Assembly: GCA_028564705.1 (NCBI GenBank)
Contig: JAPXFQ010002431.1
Coordinates: forward strand, 1,302,001-1,366,000
Origin: Apricaphanius iberus
Lineage: Eukaryota; Chordata; Actinopteri; Cyprinodontiformes; Aphaniidae
DNA length: 64,000 nucleotides
Direction of reading: 5' to 3'
In this document: in pieces, positions 25,128 to 39,800 of the stretch
How positions within the stretch are numbered: position 1 is the first letter of the stretch
How the letters are laid out: each line of letters starts with the position of its first letter
Made by a program: the position numbers and the translations under genes
The notes under the pieces: generated by a model
Seen by the model: the letters and a program-made list of their open reading frames with translations, nothing else
Databases searched by the model: none
What the model was told of the DNA's origin: nothing

Positions 25128-27431
25128 ATAGGAGAAGAGGCAAAGTCAAGCTGAGAGAGGGAGAGTGTTGCTGGAAAACACACTTTTATAGATATTTTTT
25201 CAACAAGGCAACATTTTTACAAAAGTCACATATTGTACAATCTTGAAAGAATGTATTTGCAATTAGCTACTGAAAATAACTTTTTAGCACCTAAAAACAA
25301 GCAAGATTTTTGTCTGTCACAGAGTAGTTACTACTTACTAAAGAAGCTCCTCTGTCCTCCTCTCATTACTTGCATTAATGGCACCTTTTTGAAATCTATC
25401 TGTATAAAAGACACCTAGCTACTCCTTCCTACAACATGGCCAAGACCACATAGCTGTCCAGCGACACCAGGGACAAGATTTTACACCTGCACAAGACTGC
25501 AATGAGCCAGTTGACAGCTGGCGAGCGTCTTGGTGACAAAAGTTGGAGCAACTATTAGAAAATGGAGTAAATACAAGATTACTGTTACTATTAGTAACAC
25601 ACTACATTGTTATGGATCAACATCCTACAGCGCTCTAAAGGTCCTTCTTGGTGAAGCCAGCACATAGCCAGGACTTTCTAAAGTTGACCAGAGACCATCT
25701 GGGTGAGTTAGAGGAGGATTGAGAGACTTTCATGTGGTCCAATGAGATCAAAATAGAACTCTTTTGTATTAACGCCTCTCACTCTGTTTGGAGAGAGAAG
25801 AATGCTGAGTTGCATCCCAAGAACGCCATACCCACTGTGAAGCATGGAGATGGAAGCATTATGCTTTGGGACTGAATTTCTGTGAATGGGGCAGGACAAC
25901 TGATCCGTATTAAAGAAAGGATGAATAGGACCATGTATCGTGAGATTGGGACAGCATGACGGTGATCTCAAATACACCACTCGGACAATGAAGGAGTGGC
26001 TATGTAAAAAGCAAATCAAGGTTCTACTGTTGTTGTTCTCCTGTTGCCCAGCGGCAGCCACAAAACATCACAGCTCTTGAGAAGATCTGCATGGAGGAAT
26101 GGGCCAAAATCTGGCTACACTGTGTGTAAACCTGGTGAAAACCAAAAGGAAACATTTTACCTCTATCATGGTCAACTAAAGTTATATTATAAAGTATGAA
26201 GGTAAATTATGGCTCTCGGTAAAATACTTATTTTCTGCATCATTGTACAGATAAATTCTACAATACAGATAGTCAAACAATCAGACTTGTTGTATTTTTA
26301 TTTTTTTAAATATTCTGCCTATAACAGTTGAAGTGTCCCTCTGTTGAAAATAACAGACCTTATTTTTTTAACTGGGACATCGTGCACAACTGTTGGCTGC
26401 CAAATACTTTTTGCTCTATTGTATGCATCTTTTTGGCAAGAGTTCCTAAAAAAAGATTTAGATGAAGCTAGAAAATTAAAGTGCCAAAATATTTGAAATA
26501 TTGTATCCTGACCTTAGTGCTAAGCTTATATGTTTTGGATCTAATGATTTTAGAAATAGTTTTTGTACCGCAGATAGACTATGTTTAATTAAATGGTTTA
26601 TTGTTCAGAAGGTAAAAAAAATACCATTTCAGAATTATTAGAATTGTGTTTTTGCATTTTTATTTCAATTGATAGACTTGACAATTTTGTCCCCCACAGG
26701 AAAAAATTTGAACGTCCCTGCTCTGATGTTTGCTACACTCTGTCTAACCTTCGTGTTTACCACTGAAAGTTTTGTTCACTCTGTCCGAATAATCCAGATA
26801 CATTTGAAAACATAAAAAAAAAAAAACTAAAGTTGTTTGTCAAATGCCTTCTCGCATCTCTATGCTTCCTTCAATATCATTTTCAGACACATCACTGATA
26901 CTGAAAGCAGCTAACTTTGTGTCTGCTGAGCGCTGAGAATGCACTCAAAAAAGGGACGTTTTTGTTAGCACAACCTGTTAGCGCTCACACATGACGTGCT
27001 TACTGAGAAGTTTAAGTCTGTCTCCTCAAAGTCGGGGGTCAGTCAAGCTAAAAAAATTGTCTTATTTCTGGGTGCATCTCTAATTTTAATGCATAAGATT
27101 GGCTTGTTGCACAACAACCATGATGAATTCAACTGCTTTTTTCTGCTTCCTTTTTCTTCTTTTTCAAGCCTTTGTACAACCAGCCGTCAGACACAAAAGT
27201 GTACCATGATAACATCAAAACGTGAGTATCCGTTTTTTTTTTCTCCGTCCCTTTGAATAAAGACGTTAGCATCGCTGCAGGCTTGACGCTCAAAATGCCA
27301 GCAATGGAAGCTGTTCGACCCTGCCCTGGGTTCTCATAAACCGCTCTGATAATTCAAGTCTAATCTGATTGCTGAGTCACCTGGCTGACCCACTCCTAAG
27401 AGCAAGCAAAGGGGTTTGGGAAAGGAAGCCA

Positions 27432-27480
<49 letters not shown>

Positions 27481-27831
27481 GGATGCACCGAAAATTCGGT
27501 AACAGAAAAATTTTGGCTGAAAATGACCCAAAAGTGCATTTTCGGTTTTAGGCCGAAATACCTAAATCACCGAAACAACACAGTCGAAACTTTATTAATT
27601 TAATTTATATTGTGCATTGTTGTTATGTCAGTGCTAAATAAATATCTTCCTTGTTTTGTAACTGATTTATTGCAATGCCTTGATTTTAGTGAGGTTAGTA
27701 CACATCATAGCCATAAATTCTATGGTTCTAATAATTGACAATCATTTCTTTCGGTGTTTCGGTTTTCGGCCTTAGTTTTCTTCATTTTCGGTTTTTGGTT
27801 TCGGCCAAGGGTTTTCATGTCGGGGCATCCC

Positions 27832-27873
<42 letters not shown>

Positions 27874-30800
27874 GTGTGTGTGTCTGTGAGGCGTGTTTAA
27901 AATAGGTTACATGAGGGGTTGAAGACCGTGTCGTCTGGAACAGAGAGAAAGAAAAAAAAACTTATCAGTGTGAACCACGGGAGCGACCCATCTGGCTCGG
28001 CCTTTTATCAGGCCGGAATGCGATTCTGTGTGAACCTACTGAACAGGTCACGCTCTCAGGGTCAGCGCTCTCACTGCCGCTAGCCGAGCGCGCCCCCCCC
28101 CCCCCCCCCCCCCCCCCCCCACACACACACACATACACCAGCATTTGTAAACACGACAGTTCCCAGTACTTTGTATGTGTCACTCTTGAATTTAAAATTG
28201 TTGTCAGATTATTGGAAAAATTCGGAGAAAGACTATGATTTTTGTGCATATTGCAGTCCTCTATGCTTTTAAAGTCTCCAATAATGTTTCTGCTGAACCA
28301 TAAGAGTTCGCTGGATTGCTTTCTTTTTTCAGAAACCAAGTCATGCGGAAGAAGCTGATTTTGTTTTTTAAGAGGAGGAACCACGCACGTAAACAGAGGG
28401 TAAGTTTCTCCGCCGACGAGGACACAAGTCGGATGATCTCCAACTTGCATGTTGTTTCATAAATTTGTGTCGATGTCGTGGACACAGCAGGGGAAGGCCT
28501 TTTCCTTTGCCATAGTCGGTGTAACAGTCAGAGCACAATACAACACGTGAGCACATGTCCTCAGATGACCTCTGCTCACAGCCTTGAAGCTTTGGCTGCG
28601 GTTGCCATGAACACTGTGCCTTCTTTGGCTTTACAGTATGATTTCTTGTTACCTTATAATGGAAACGTAACACAGGTAGATCGTTTTTTTTTTTTTTTTT
28701 TGTGAGTATTTGCGTCAGCAGCGGTGCTGTTCGGACGAAACTGACACGTCCACACGAACCGGCAGAGTCACTCATTCCCAAACGAGATTATGTGGCATTA
28801 CGTTTGTTTTGGAGCCTCTCTAATCCGATCTGACTTCTGAGAAACACATTTGAGAGAGCGGAGTTCAGAGCACAGATGTCTGGTACAGAAGCATGTCTCT
28901 TTTTTAAAAATCTTTTTAAAAACAGAATTTCGAGTCTGCCGTACCCCGATATAACACCAATCAGAAACTATTTTAATAGGAATCTCTTTCATAATTGCAT
29001 TTGCGGGCATTCGCATTTTTGTTATTTTGCTATTTTAAAGTTTTTACATTTCGAAGGCAATTTTATAAATTTTTTATGTATGTATGTATCTCTTTTTCAG
29101 TTTTAATGGTTACCCTTGTAGGGGGGATCTGTGTATTTTGGAAGTTAGTTGTGTGTATGGGGCTTAGTACTCTGTTCTCTGTGACTGAAGTTCCTAACGG
29201 ATAAATAAAGTAATTTGATTTGAAACAATGAAAAGATGCATTTTTGTTTAGCAGTGCTCATACCCCTTTAAGAGCGCTCTGCTTGAGTCACATGACTTCA
29301 TTCTATCCAGAAGGGAACAGTGTTGCCAAAGCTGTTTTATGAAAGCCTCGCCACTCTCCATTTAGTCCCATTTTAACGAAATTTGGTTGCAGTTCCACCA
29401 GAGTTCCACTGGGGGCGTTCACCATGAGTGCAAGATGAATGGGAGTCTATGGGAAGCCTAAGTCTCCTCCCCTTCCGGTCGGCCCGTGGGTCCCCAAACC
29501 GGAAAAATAATGAATGGAAGTCAATGGAGCGATAAAAGTTATTTTCTGGTCTGCTTTGTCTTACGTCCTGAATCACACATATGTTATACTTTGATTTAAA
29601 TGATAACTAATGATGTACATTTCGAATGTGTTTGTCCAGTGATTTGGGATTTAAATGATTGTAAAAATTCATATTTAAAATGCCTACAAATCAGAAGTCG
29701 CATATACATAATTTTGCTAACTAGCTATAACACGTAAAACACACACCTAGACCTTGTAGAGCATTCTCTTCATGCTTACTCTCACTTTAGCGACTGCTTT
29801 ACCCCCGACATAGCTGCTACTTTCCACATGGTCAGATTTATAGAGGTTTCCTCTGTGTTTAATGCTCCTTTCTTCTTCCTGGAGGCTAGACCCTCGTTCT
29901 CTTTCTTCTTCTGCAGTTGTAGTCCACTAAACTTTTTCACACAAAACCTAAAGTAACTTTTGCCGCCGGTCGAAAATCAGCGTTTTCTCTGCATCAAAAT
30001 TAGTTTTTAAAATTCACGGACATCATATGTTCGGTCCTCGGCGCATTTCAAATTGTATAACTTTTATCACTCCATTGACTCTAATTCATTTTTTTTTGGC
30101 ATTAGGGGACCGATGGATTAGAAGGGCGTGACTTAGGCTCCCCATGGAGCTAGATGGCTAAATGTGTCTCTTTCACCCCATTGCCGTTGAGAAATCTAAG
30201 ATTTGATTGTAGGTTTTGCAAGTTCAACATGGGTTCTAAGAGAAAAGTTGAATGAACGAGTATGTATGTCATTTTGTTTTCTTACAGGTTGAGTTGTTGT
30301 TGCCCATAACTCGCTAGCATTTTGCTAATGACTGCTGATGGGCAGTGAAGGACTGATTACAACCAGATGTACTGCTTAATGGCATCGTAGCACACGAAGC
30401 AGTACCAGCATGTTAAGGCGGATTTTTTCACCGACTTTTTTTTTTTGGTTGCTAGCACTGTTATCTGCCTATGGGTATGTATGTAGTGTGAAGTTTAAAA
30501 GGGAAAAAAAGGACTGCCCTAAGCAGTAACCTATTTTTTAAAGCAAATAAGTGATGATGTGTAATTTCTTTGCATCTCCTTTCGAAAAAAAAATATTCCA
30601 ATTCCCAAACAAAAAAAATTATATCCTGAGAAAAGTGGATTTTAAGGGGATTTACTCCATAGATCTCCATTCATTCTGTACTCGTCATGAGAGCGCCCTC
30701 ACTTAGAACCAGAGTGGAACTGAGACAAGTTCAGAACCCGGAAGTACCAAGAGAGTGGGAGTTCTCTTTTTTTTAGAATTTATCTGGCGCTGCCACTATG

Positions 30801-33800
30801 TAACTTTATTTAGCGAGTGATTAGACTCCTATAGTGACTGTTTTGTTTGTCATTGTTATCATCCCCTTACCGTTACCGAGGTGAACATACCGCCATATCG
30901 ATTTTAAAGTCGTATCCCCGAGCCCTACTGTCAACAGGCCATATCAAACAGAAGCTAAACATCCTAACCAGTGGCACACAAATGAAGTAGAAGGGAAATA
31001 AAGCATAGTTTTAAACATTTCTGTTCAAATAAAAATGTAAAAAGGCTGCTGTGCCTTGCGTCCAGCCCTAACCTCCTTTAGGTTTTCTGAAACAGTTGTA
31101 TTGCGTTGCGTTGCGTGGCGTAGCGGTACGTGTGGACACCCCATGTGTGGAGGCCGGATTCCTTGTTTCTCGGCACACAGCATGATGCTGCCACTCTGAG
31201 CTTTAAAGCGGAATAAATTAACGCCCTTCATTCCGTCGTGTACATAAGTGCAGCAATGGCTTCCTACTCACTCCCACTGAACAGCCATCTGATGCCACTT
31301 CAGCAAGCGGTTAAGTGCAGTGCCTTGCAGGACGAGCTGATGATAAGCTGAACCTTCTCTGGGACGGGCCTTTCACACTGCGGGTCACGATTATGGAAGT
31401 TGTAAAATTATACACCCGATGCGTTATTTCGGGAACAGGAGACGCCTTGGTTTCCCCTGTTTGTTTGGATGCATTGTGTGGGGCAATAGCAACTTTTGTA
31501 TGCAGTGGAATAATAAATATTGTCACATCAAACAGCATTTCTGAGAAGTGCTTTGCCAAACTGCTGACTTTATCAGTTATTTCAATATTGCAAAATCACC
31601 TGGTTTTTAAACACGCAGATCGTTTTGTGTCGCTGTGGTTCACTGAGTCTAACCTCTCTGTCTGCTCTGAGTCAGACTCACTCAGACCTTTTGGACTGTG
31701 AACAATGGCAGAATACTGATGGCCTCGTGCCAACAGGAAGGTGAATTGTTGATCCCTTACTGCAGAGGGTGAAAAAAAAGCCCATTTTGTCCTTGTTACC
31801 CTCTTTCTGAATCTTCCCTGCACATTTGAACTCTCTCTTTTTCTCTTTTTTTTTTTCTCCATTAAGGCGTTAACTGGTTTAGGTTGTTTTTGTGACCTCA
31901 GTAATAAACAAACCGCATTTCTGTTTGAAGATTTCGATGTAAACTTGCGTAATAGGAAAACAATGACCCGTCGCAGTGGGTTGGTAAACATGAACAGACT
32001 GGGACTGGGTCAGAAGACAGAAATGGAGTCAATACAAACTGAAACCCACAACAAACACGGCTTCACGAGCAGAAAGTTCTTTTTTGGTTGTTTCCTTTTC
32101 TTTTTTTCTCCAGTGAAATAAAAGAAATGGCAGCATTGCCCATTTTCCTCCCCTCCCCTCTGACTGTTTAAATAGCCGACTCATGTTCCTGCTTGGTCGC
32201 AGAGAACAGCTGTGACTATGGCTGGTGGACGGGCGCGCGGTTAGGTTTGTTTTGCTGATGCCATTATTTGTGGTCAAGCCTCAACCGCTTTTTGATGTCA
32301 GAGCTGCAGATTCTGATTTGGATCAGTTTTGAATGTTACACTTTTTAAGAATTGTAATTAATCAATGACCATATAACTCAAAAACGTGCTAAAAAGCCTA
32401 AACCTGATAATAGTTCCGCCCCAACCACATTGCAGTGATTGTTGAAAAAATAGTTTAAAAAGAATTTTTAAAAATGATTTCCCTCTTCTACTGTGTCCAT
32501 TTTATATTATATACATTTACATACTAATAATTAATTAATGATTTTCATATTAATACATTAAGCAAATTAGGCGATGACGTCATTTAATAACTTCTAGCAG
32601 AACAGCCAGTATTTACTTTCCATGCTGGCAACATTGGATGGGGAAAGAAGGTGACCGAATGGAGGATCATTCAAATATTGAAGACTTTGAGAAAGAAGAG
32701 CAGATGGCACAGAAAAAAAGAGAAAAAAAAACACAGCTTTTTCTGTAGTGGGGGATTTATCATCCATTAATACAGGTAAACTGCTCAATATCCTGGTACT
32801 ACTTCTTGCTATTAATCCATTCAATGAATCAGGGGGGAAAATGACACATTTCTGTCTGTCACTTATCAGAGCAGATCAAAACATCAGTGACAGATTCTGA
32901 TCGCAGGCCAATTGATCGATGCACCTTCAACGCCCCTCTGGTGATGCTGCAACATAATAACCCATTCAATAGATTAGGTTATGATTGAAAAGTTGGTTTA
33001 TTTCAATAATTCAATTCAAATAATTTATTACTCGGAATGGTTAATTATGATTTACTGCCGACAGCTGATCAAAACAACATTCAATGTTCAATTATTACAT
33101 CAGCAAAAAACTTTTTTCATACATATATGGGGAATTAATGGAAAGTATGTTTAACATCTGCTCAGAGGTTGTTTTCTGACAAATGAGCATACGCCGGTTT
33201 ATGGAGTGTGACCGTATTAATCTATGACTCAGTTTAAACTGAGCTTCATCATTTAATATGGTCTTCATTTTGAGGTGACTGAGGAATTTGACTGAGAAGA
33301 TAATTTGAAAACCACACTCTAGGCATCTTTTCATTAGATAAAAGCTCACAGCTCAGTGTGGATTTTCTGATTGACTTTGAATACGACCGACGGGCGAGAG
33401 CTTGCCTCGACTCTTCACATACGAACGAACACCCCTGACCCAAGTGTGCCCTTTTCCTTTCGTGTGCCCAGGAACAGAAGATCTGTCAGCGCTATGACCA
33501 GCTGATGGAGGCGTGGGAGAAGAAGGTGGAGCGCATGGAGAACAACCCCAGACGCAAAGCCAAGGAAAGCAGAACGCGGGAGTACTACGAACGGCAGTTC
33601 CCCGAGATTCGCAAGCAGAGAGAGCAGCAGGAGCGCTTCCAAAGGTTAGCATACATGTGTTTTTGGTTTGAACTGCAAGGCAAGGCAATTTTATTCGCAT
33701 AGCGCAACACAAGGTAATTCAAGGTGCTTTACGTGATTTCATTGGTACTGTAAATAAAATACATGAAATACCTGATAAGAGTATTAACATTAAAACAGAG

Positions 33801-36800
33801 AATCCCTAAAAGGAAACATTAACTAATTAAAGCATTAAAGAAATTTAAAGAAACCAAACATATCGATAAAAGCAGAAAAGTAAAAAGAGCAAAACGTTAA
33901 TGTATGAGGCTTAGTGTTAATAAATGAAAGCATTTAGCATTTGATTAAAAACAAAAATTTCGGAAAAGAATAAAAAGAAAATTTATGTCAAAAATCTATA
34001 ATAGAATATTATCTCTAAACAGTATAGTTTTAATATTTTATTTGAAAGAACTTAAAGATTCAGCAGCTGTGTGCCCTGTCTACATGTAGCCGGTTGTCTC
34101 ACAAAACTGAGATATTTTTCCATGGTTTGGCCAGTCATCCACACGTAAACGGAGATTTTCAGCACCAAAAACAATTTTTTTTTAAAACTCTGGCCAAAGT
34201 GGTGATTTAAATTTTTTCCTGTTGTCAGTATCTGTGTGTGGACGACCAAAACAAGGGGTTTTAAGAGCCGTGATGTCACTATCAGCGACAAAAGAAATAA
34301 ATATGCTCAAGCGCGTTTTGTTTGTTTGCTTTTACAAGTTGTATGACTGCTGCGTGCTGAAGATAGAGGATAGAAAGTTACTATGAGCAGATAGGATTTG
34401 CAAGGGCAGTCAAAACACAGCTAATGGTGACAGAGTAGCAAGAATATAAAGCTAGTGGAAACGGCATCAGATACAGTCAAAAACGCAGGAGAAAATAGAC
34501 TGCTAATAAGATATTAATCAGCAATATAGTTCACGGCCGCCCTGCAAATCATGAACATGATGCGCGGATTGCTTGAAAGACGAGGAAGTGTATGGCCAGT
34601 GGGTCAGGAACTTTCTTGAGCCTGTTGGTTATTTTGGACACAGAGATCTGTAAAAGTCTGAGCCCACTGATGTCCTGTCTGTTTTATTTTAGATGTTGAA
34701 CTACTGGAGCTTTATTACAAATTAAATACATACATGGAATACCAACCAAGCTTTGTAGAAGTTATATAATCCAACATGGCTGACGCCCGAGACATCATAA
34801 TATGCAAAAAATATACATGAATTTGCTCCCATCACAACCTTTGCGTCATACTGAAGATTTTTTTCATTTACAGTATGCCTTTATCTATAACCATATAAAA
34901 GCCATAACCTTTTGAACTAGTGATATCAAAATAGATATAGAAAAAACAAACTGACATGCAAAGAGTTATTGTAGCTCACTAAGCTTTCTTCATACTTTGC
35001 TTTTACATTCAGCTATAACCCTAATTGCGAGGAACATGGCTGAATCTGATATAGTGCTGTATAATATATTGCAAGCATATCTCCAATGCAATATCAATCT
35101 TTCCAATATTCATGTTGCAAATGACTGTTTAAAGGGCAATAATTGTTTGTTAATATATTTCAAATGTTATAAACTTGTGTTTTTCATGCTAAAAGCAGCA
35201 GATATTCACACTTGACAGAAGTGACACAGTGCTGGAAGCACAGATGAGAAAGAGAAGACTCAATTTAGACAAAAATCCCACCTGATATCATTATTCCAAT
35301 ATTTATTTGATCGTTGCCATCCAAAATGTCATAATGTCCTGCAGCCTTGAGCTGATTGGCTACTTTGAAGCAGATACATCTCTGGAAATGGGATCCTCAC
35401 TATGATGTTCTGTTCTTTTATGAATATCCTAAGATGTGTTTTTATCTATATAGATATTTTAAGGTTTTGGCCTTTTATTTTATTTTTTCATGCTCCATGG
35501 AAACAGCTGAATAAGAAAAAGCTGGACCTTCACTGCAGACCAATTAAACACGCCACTTGACATCATGTCGAAAGTTATTACTCTTGATATGTCCTGTTTT
35601 TCCCACAGAGTTGGACAAAGAGGAACAGGCCTTTCTGCGACAATAGCAAGAAGCGAGCACGAGATCTCTGAAATCATCGACGGCCTCTCTGAACAGGAGG
35701 TAGGAATGTTGAAAATGCTTTTCCTCTATAGGGCTGTAATTGTTTCCAGTTATGTTCCTCCTGGTTCTTATTGTAGGATTTCCCACTGCATTCCTCACAG
35801 AGGTTATACTATTTAAGCACTTTGTCAGCACCTGATTTTCTGTAACTTCTACCTGATAGAAGCCTCAGCCGTTTTCACAACACAGTTGCAACATAAACCG
35901 GCGAAGACAAGTCGCCTCTAAGCAATCGTAACTCACAAACGGGCGTGTCTTTATCCTAAACAGCTGTAAGTTTACCCCCCCTCCCAAAAAAAAGAAATCA
36001 TGATGACATCAGCACTATGCAACAAATCTGCGTCAGGAGTCTCCCCATGGCGTTTTCAGAACAATAATGGTGGACTAGATCGTGTAGCCGAAGAGATGTT
36101 TCATATACCGTATTTTTCGGATTATAAGTCGCAGTTTTTTTCAAAGTTTTGCCGGGGCTGCGACTTATACTCAGGAGCGACTTATGTGTGAAATTATTAA
36201 CACATTAAAAAAAACGAAGGAAAGGCAGAGTTCGATCGTCAATCAAATTCAGGGATTGCGAGGAGGGGAGTTCAAAAAGTGTCCAGCACAGTCTTAGAAT
36301 GAAGGAACAGCTTCTCTCTTTACAAAGTCATCGGAGGACCTCACGCTTCGATCGGTAGCGGCAGAGAGCCCAGCTGGCAGCTGTGCGTGGATATTTCAAC
36401 CAGCTCGCTTCGGTGCTGCGGCTCCTCCTATTTGTCTAGGCGTCCAGTCAGCTGCAGGAGGAGCTGCGGTCGGTTTTAGTGAGTGGTTTTTCACCCAGCT
36501 GGGATGGATTTTATCAAATACATTTCCCCAAGAAATGCGACTTATACTCCAGTGCGACTTATATATGTTTTTTTCCTTCTTTATTATACATTTTCGGCTG
36601 GCGCGACTTATACTCCAGAGCAACTTATAATCCGAAAAATACGGTATCTATCCTTTTTGCTTGTCAGAAATGATTTCAGGGTTGGCTTCAACCTCGCTCT
36701 TCCCTTCTTTTTAAGAAGCCCATTGAGACGGCATAAAGGCTTATCTTTTAGTATTTGTAGGAGGAGCCTTTCTGTTGGATGCTTGGCACTAAGATTTTAG

Positions 36801-39800
36801 CATAAAGCAGGGACAGTAGGGAAGGTTTACATCACGGGTGACAAAGTCCAGTTCAGGAGAGCTACTATCCTGCAATATTTAGATGCATCCTTGCTCCAAC
36901 AGACCTGAATCAGATGGCTAATTTCCCTCATTATCATGTCCTGCCAGGTAGGGAACAATTGATGAAAGAGATGTGTCTAAAAACGGCCTGGTGGTCGCTC
37001 TCCAGAACTAGACCTGGGAACAAAGTGGGAGCAACTAAACAAGCAGAAGCAGGTTATGAGATTTTTGCTCTTACCTTCCTGCTGTGTTGTAGAAGTTTGT
37101 TAGTAGGATTTTGAATGCAGACCTGAATGTACTGTTAAGACTATCCGGATGTAGCAACAGTATGAGCTCCTACTGGAACGGTTGAATGAGCATTACTTGA
37201 TCACGTGACCAGAAATCGGGCCCAATCATGTGGTTCTAGACTCGATCGGAATTGCCCATAACCTACCCGATCAGGACTGATATATGTGCCTGACAATTTT
37301 ATAATTTTATGTGGGTGGGGGCCAATCTTTAGTCCCACTAGTTAATACCTATTCAATAGTGTTTACCTTTTATTCACTTTAAATATTAATCAATCCGAAC
37401 CAGCTGAACAGAGAGCTGCTCATTAAAGTGAAATTAAATAGTTGCACTTAGAATACACCTGCTATGGTTCCTGCTCCACATGGAGCCATAATGCACGTCC
37501 ATGTGTAATCAAATAGTGGGGTTGCTACAGAGGTTATTGTCATGAGGTCTAGGATTTTTGCCTCGGATTGATGCTTTCTTATGGGGGATTAGATATTGTT
37601 TTGATTGCTGTATCCACGTGCTGCCGCACTGGAGACTGGAATTAAGCGCTGCTTTAGCCAAACTTTTAAAATGAGGAAACATTTCTTCATTCAAACCGAT
37701 CAAGAGTCTAAAAGACTCTGAACAAACCGTTTCCTGATCCGTAAACTACACTTCAGTCTCAGAAACTTTTCAACGTGCAGTCAGCTCCTGGTCAGCATCA
37801 TGCCTTGATCAAAGTGTCTGGGAATCTTTTGTTTGGTTCATTTATTTACCTGGAATCCGTGCGTAAAGTTGAAAGTATCTGTGCATTTGAAACAGGGCAA
37901 GGCAAGTTTATTTGTAGAGCACAATTCATACACAAGGCAATTCAAAGTGCTTCACAGTTGCATAAATTAAGAAAACAGATAAACAGAAGAAAAAAAAGTA
38001 GTGTGAATACTAATCTGTAAAAATGAAATTATTCGGATTTTCCTGTCACCTTTATAACAAACCGGTCAAATATGGAAAATATTAAGTTAATAAAACCCGT
38101 GATATGTATATACAATCTCATTCCCTTTTAAATTGAAAATAAATGTTACAAATCATTACTCAAGAAATAAATAAAATATGTCTTAAAGAAATGTAGACTT
38201 TAGTTTGTAGACTAACAATATGAAAGGTTTTCTTGTACGATTATTCATTTAGGATTGTGGCGAGTCAGATATAGTCTGAATCAGTTAGAGGAGGTGCTAA
38301 ATCCAGCCGTCCAAAACCTTGCTAATCTGAGTCTGAGTTTTTGTAGATTTCAGTCTGGTCTCATTCACTCGTCTGTAGTTTGAATTAGAGCTGCCACGAT
38401 TTGTCCATTCGTCACAACCAGAATTGTCGACAATAAATGTATTTGTCGACATCGGTTTTTTTTTTAATAAAAAAGCTTTGTTTTTCTCTTAAAACTGCAG
38501 CTGTACTGCTTACTGCGCTCTATATACTGTATCTCTCTGCCCCTGACGCACAGCACCAGGAATCCTGGTCACTCGTGACATAACTCTGGAAAAGCCTAAA
38601 CTGTCATGACGAGCCGACAACCGAGCTAATGTTTAGGAGAGTTTTATTAAAAAATTGTACAGAAGCATGTATAATCCAAAATCCACTTGGTACAACCTGC
38701 TTACTGTGGCTGACTACAAAGAGAACCCATTGCCTCGGTAAGCTAGTTAGCGCGTTAGCTGCTAACGTTAACACCAACTGTAAGCTGACCGAACATCCTC
38801 TTTTATCCGGACATGTCGGCTTTGCCTTTTCTGTCTGGAGCATTCATAGATCGTTATAAATGTCCGGGTTTTTATATTTATCGCAGCTTTTCTCTCATGT
38901 CACCAGTGTCTGGATGGCGGCTGGTTCTGTTTAAAGCACACAGCGTAGCCCTGCTGCTGTCAGCAAGACGTCAAAGCATAGGTGAATAGTCGCGACAATT
39001 GTAGAGGAGTGCGTATAGCTGGCTCATTATTTCTGTTTATGCCAGCAGCCCAATACCCCGTTGGTCTCACGGACGCAAAAACTATGAAAAGGCCGAACAA
39101 AGTGTGTTTATTAAATGAAAGATATTATCAATTACTTAATTGATATCTGTAACATTAACAGTAGTGATTGGGATCTTATTTCCCTTAGTACGTCATGTGT
39201 CTGCTGTAACATTAATGATTTTTTGTAATTGGTTAATAAATGTTAAATAAGCGATCATTTTAATTGTCAGTATTTGTAGATAGCATAAAATACTTTGAGA
39301 AAACACTTCCAGCTGGAAGCTTATGATGTATATATTTGAGCATCTTCTGCGATAAGATACAATTTATGGGTTATCTAATTAGTTGACTAATTGGCAAAAT
39401 AATCGACGATTAGTTGATTATCAAAATAATCGTTTGTGGCAGCCCCAGTTTGAATAAATGCCTCGTGAGTCGTCTTTGGAAAAAATGTGACTCTCACGCT
39501 GCCTTCGAACAAATAACTTGCGTAGCGTTTGCTGGTGGTGTTTCAAAGCCAAATTCCAGCCGTTTCTTCCTTCGCTCTTTGTTCTGAATGTACTGTTGCT
39601 CAGGCGTTGAGAACCATGTTCTAATCAGCTCAAGATATGCGAAAAACCTCATTTTGGTAAAGCGAGACTAACTTCTGACGCCTTCGTGCCCCCACAGAAC
39701 AATGAGAAACAGATGAGACAGCTGTCCGTCATCCCGCCCATGATGTACGACTCCGAGCAGAGGCGAGTGAAGTTCATCAACATGAACGGCCTGATGGACG

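Larger units (their letters stand above)
24899..27168 (+). other. ncor1: ncor1 intron 6 (2.3 kb)
   Basis: Almost filled by one transposon-like insertion (24955-27082) with a decayed Tc1 copy inside it. Confidence 0.8.
27222..28332 (+). other. ncor1: ncor1 intron 7 (1.1 kb)
   Basis: Holds a hAT MITE inside a (TA)n tract and a C28 run. Remaining sequence is unremarkable. Confidence 0.8.
28400..33471 (+). other. ncor1: ncor1 intron 8 (5.1 kb)
   Basis: Holds a LINE-like tail (29165-29228) and a fold-back element (29387-30735). 30940-33470 has no recognisable repeat or gene; a 128-codon open frame at 31315-31701 has no known domain and no splice or homology support. Confidence 0.75.
35700..39697 (+). 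other. ncor1: ncor1 intron 10 (4.0 kb)
   Basis: Filled by three elements listed separately (36106-36646, 37195-37840, 38386-39447) and a LINE-type tail. 36650-37190 and 39450-39690 show nothing recognisable. Confidence 0.8.

Noticed and set aside
27965..28450. 161-codon open frame on the - strand
   Set aside because: It runs through the C28 tract (polyglycine), a repeat and the antisense of exon 8; no homology.
31315..31701. 128-codon open frame in intron 8
   Set aside because: No recognisable domain, no splice context, and a comparable frame is open on the other strand.
36106..36646. CRISPR-like array from repeated GCGACTTATACTCCAG units
   Set aside because: The units are inner parts of a MITE's inverted ends in a vertebrate intron, not regularly spaced direct repeats.
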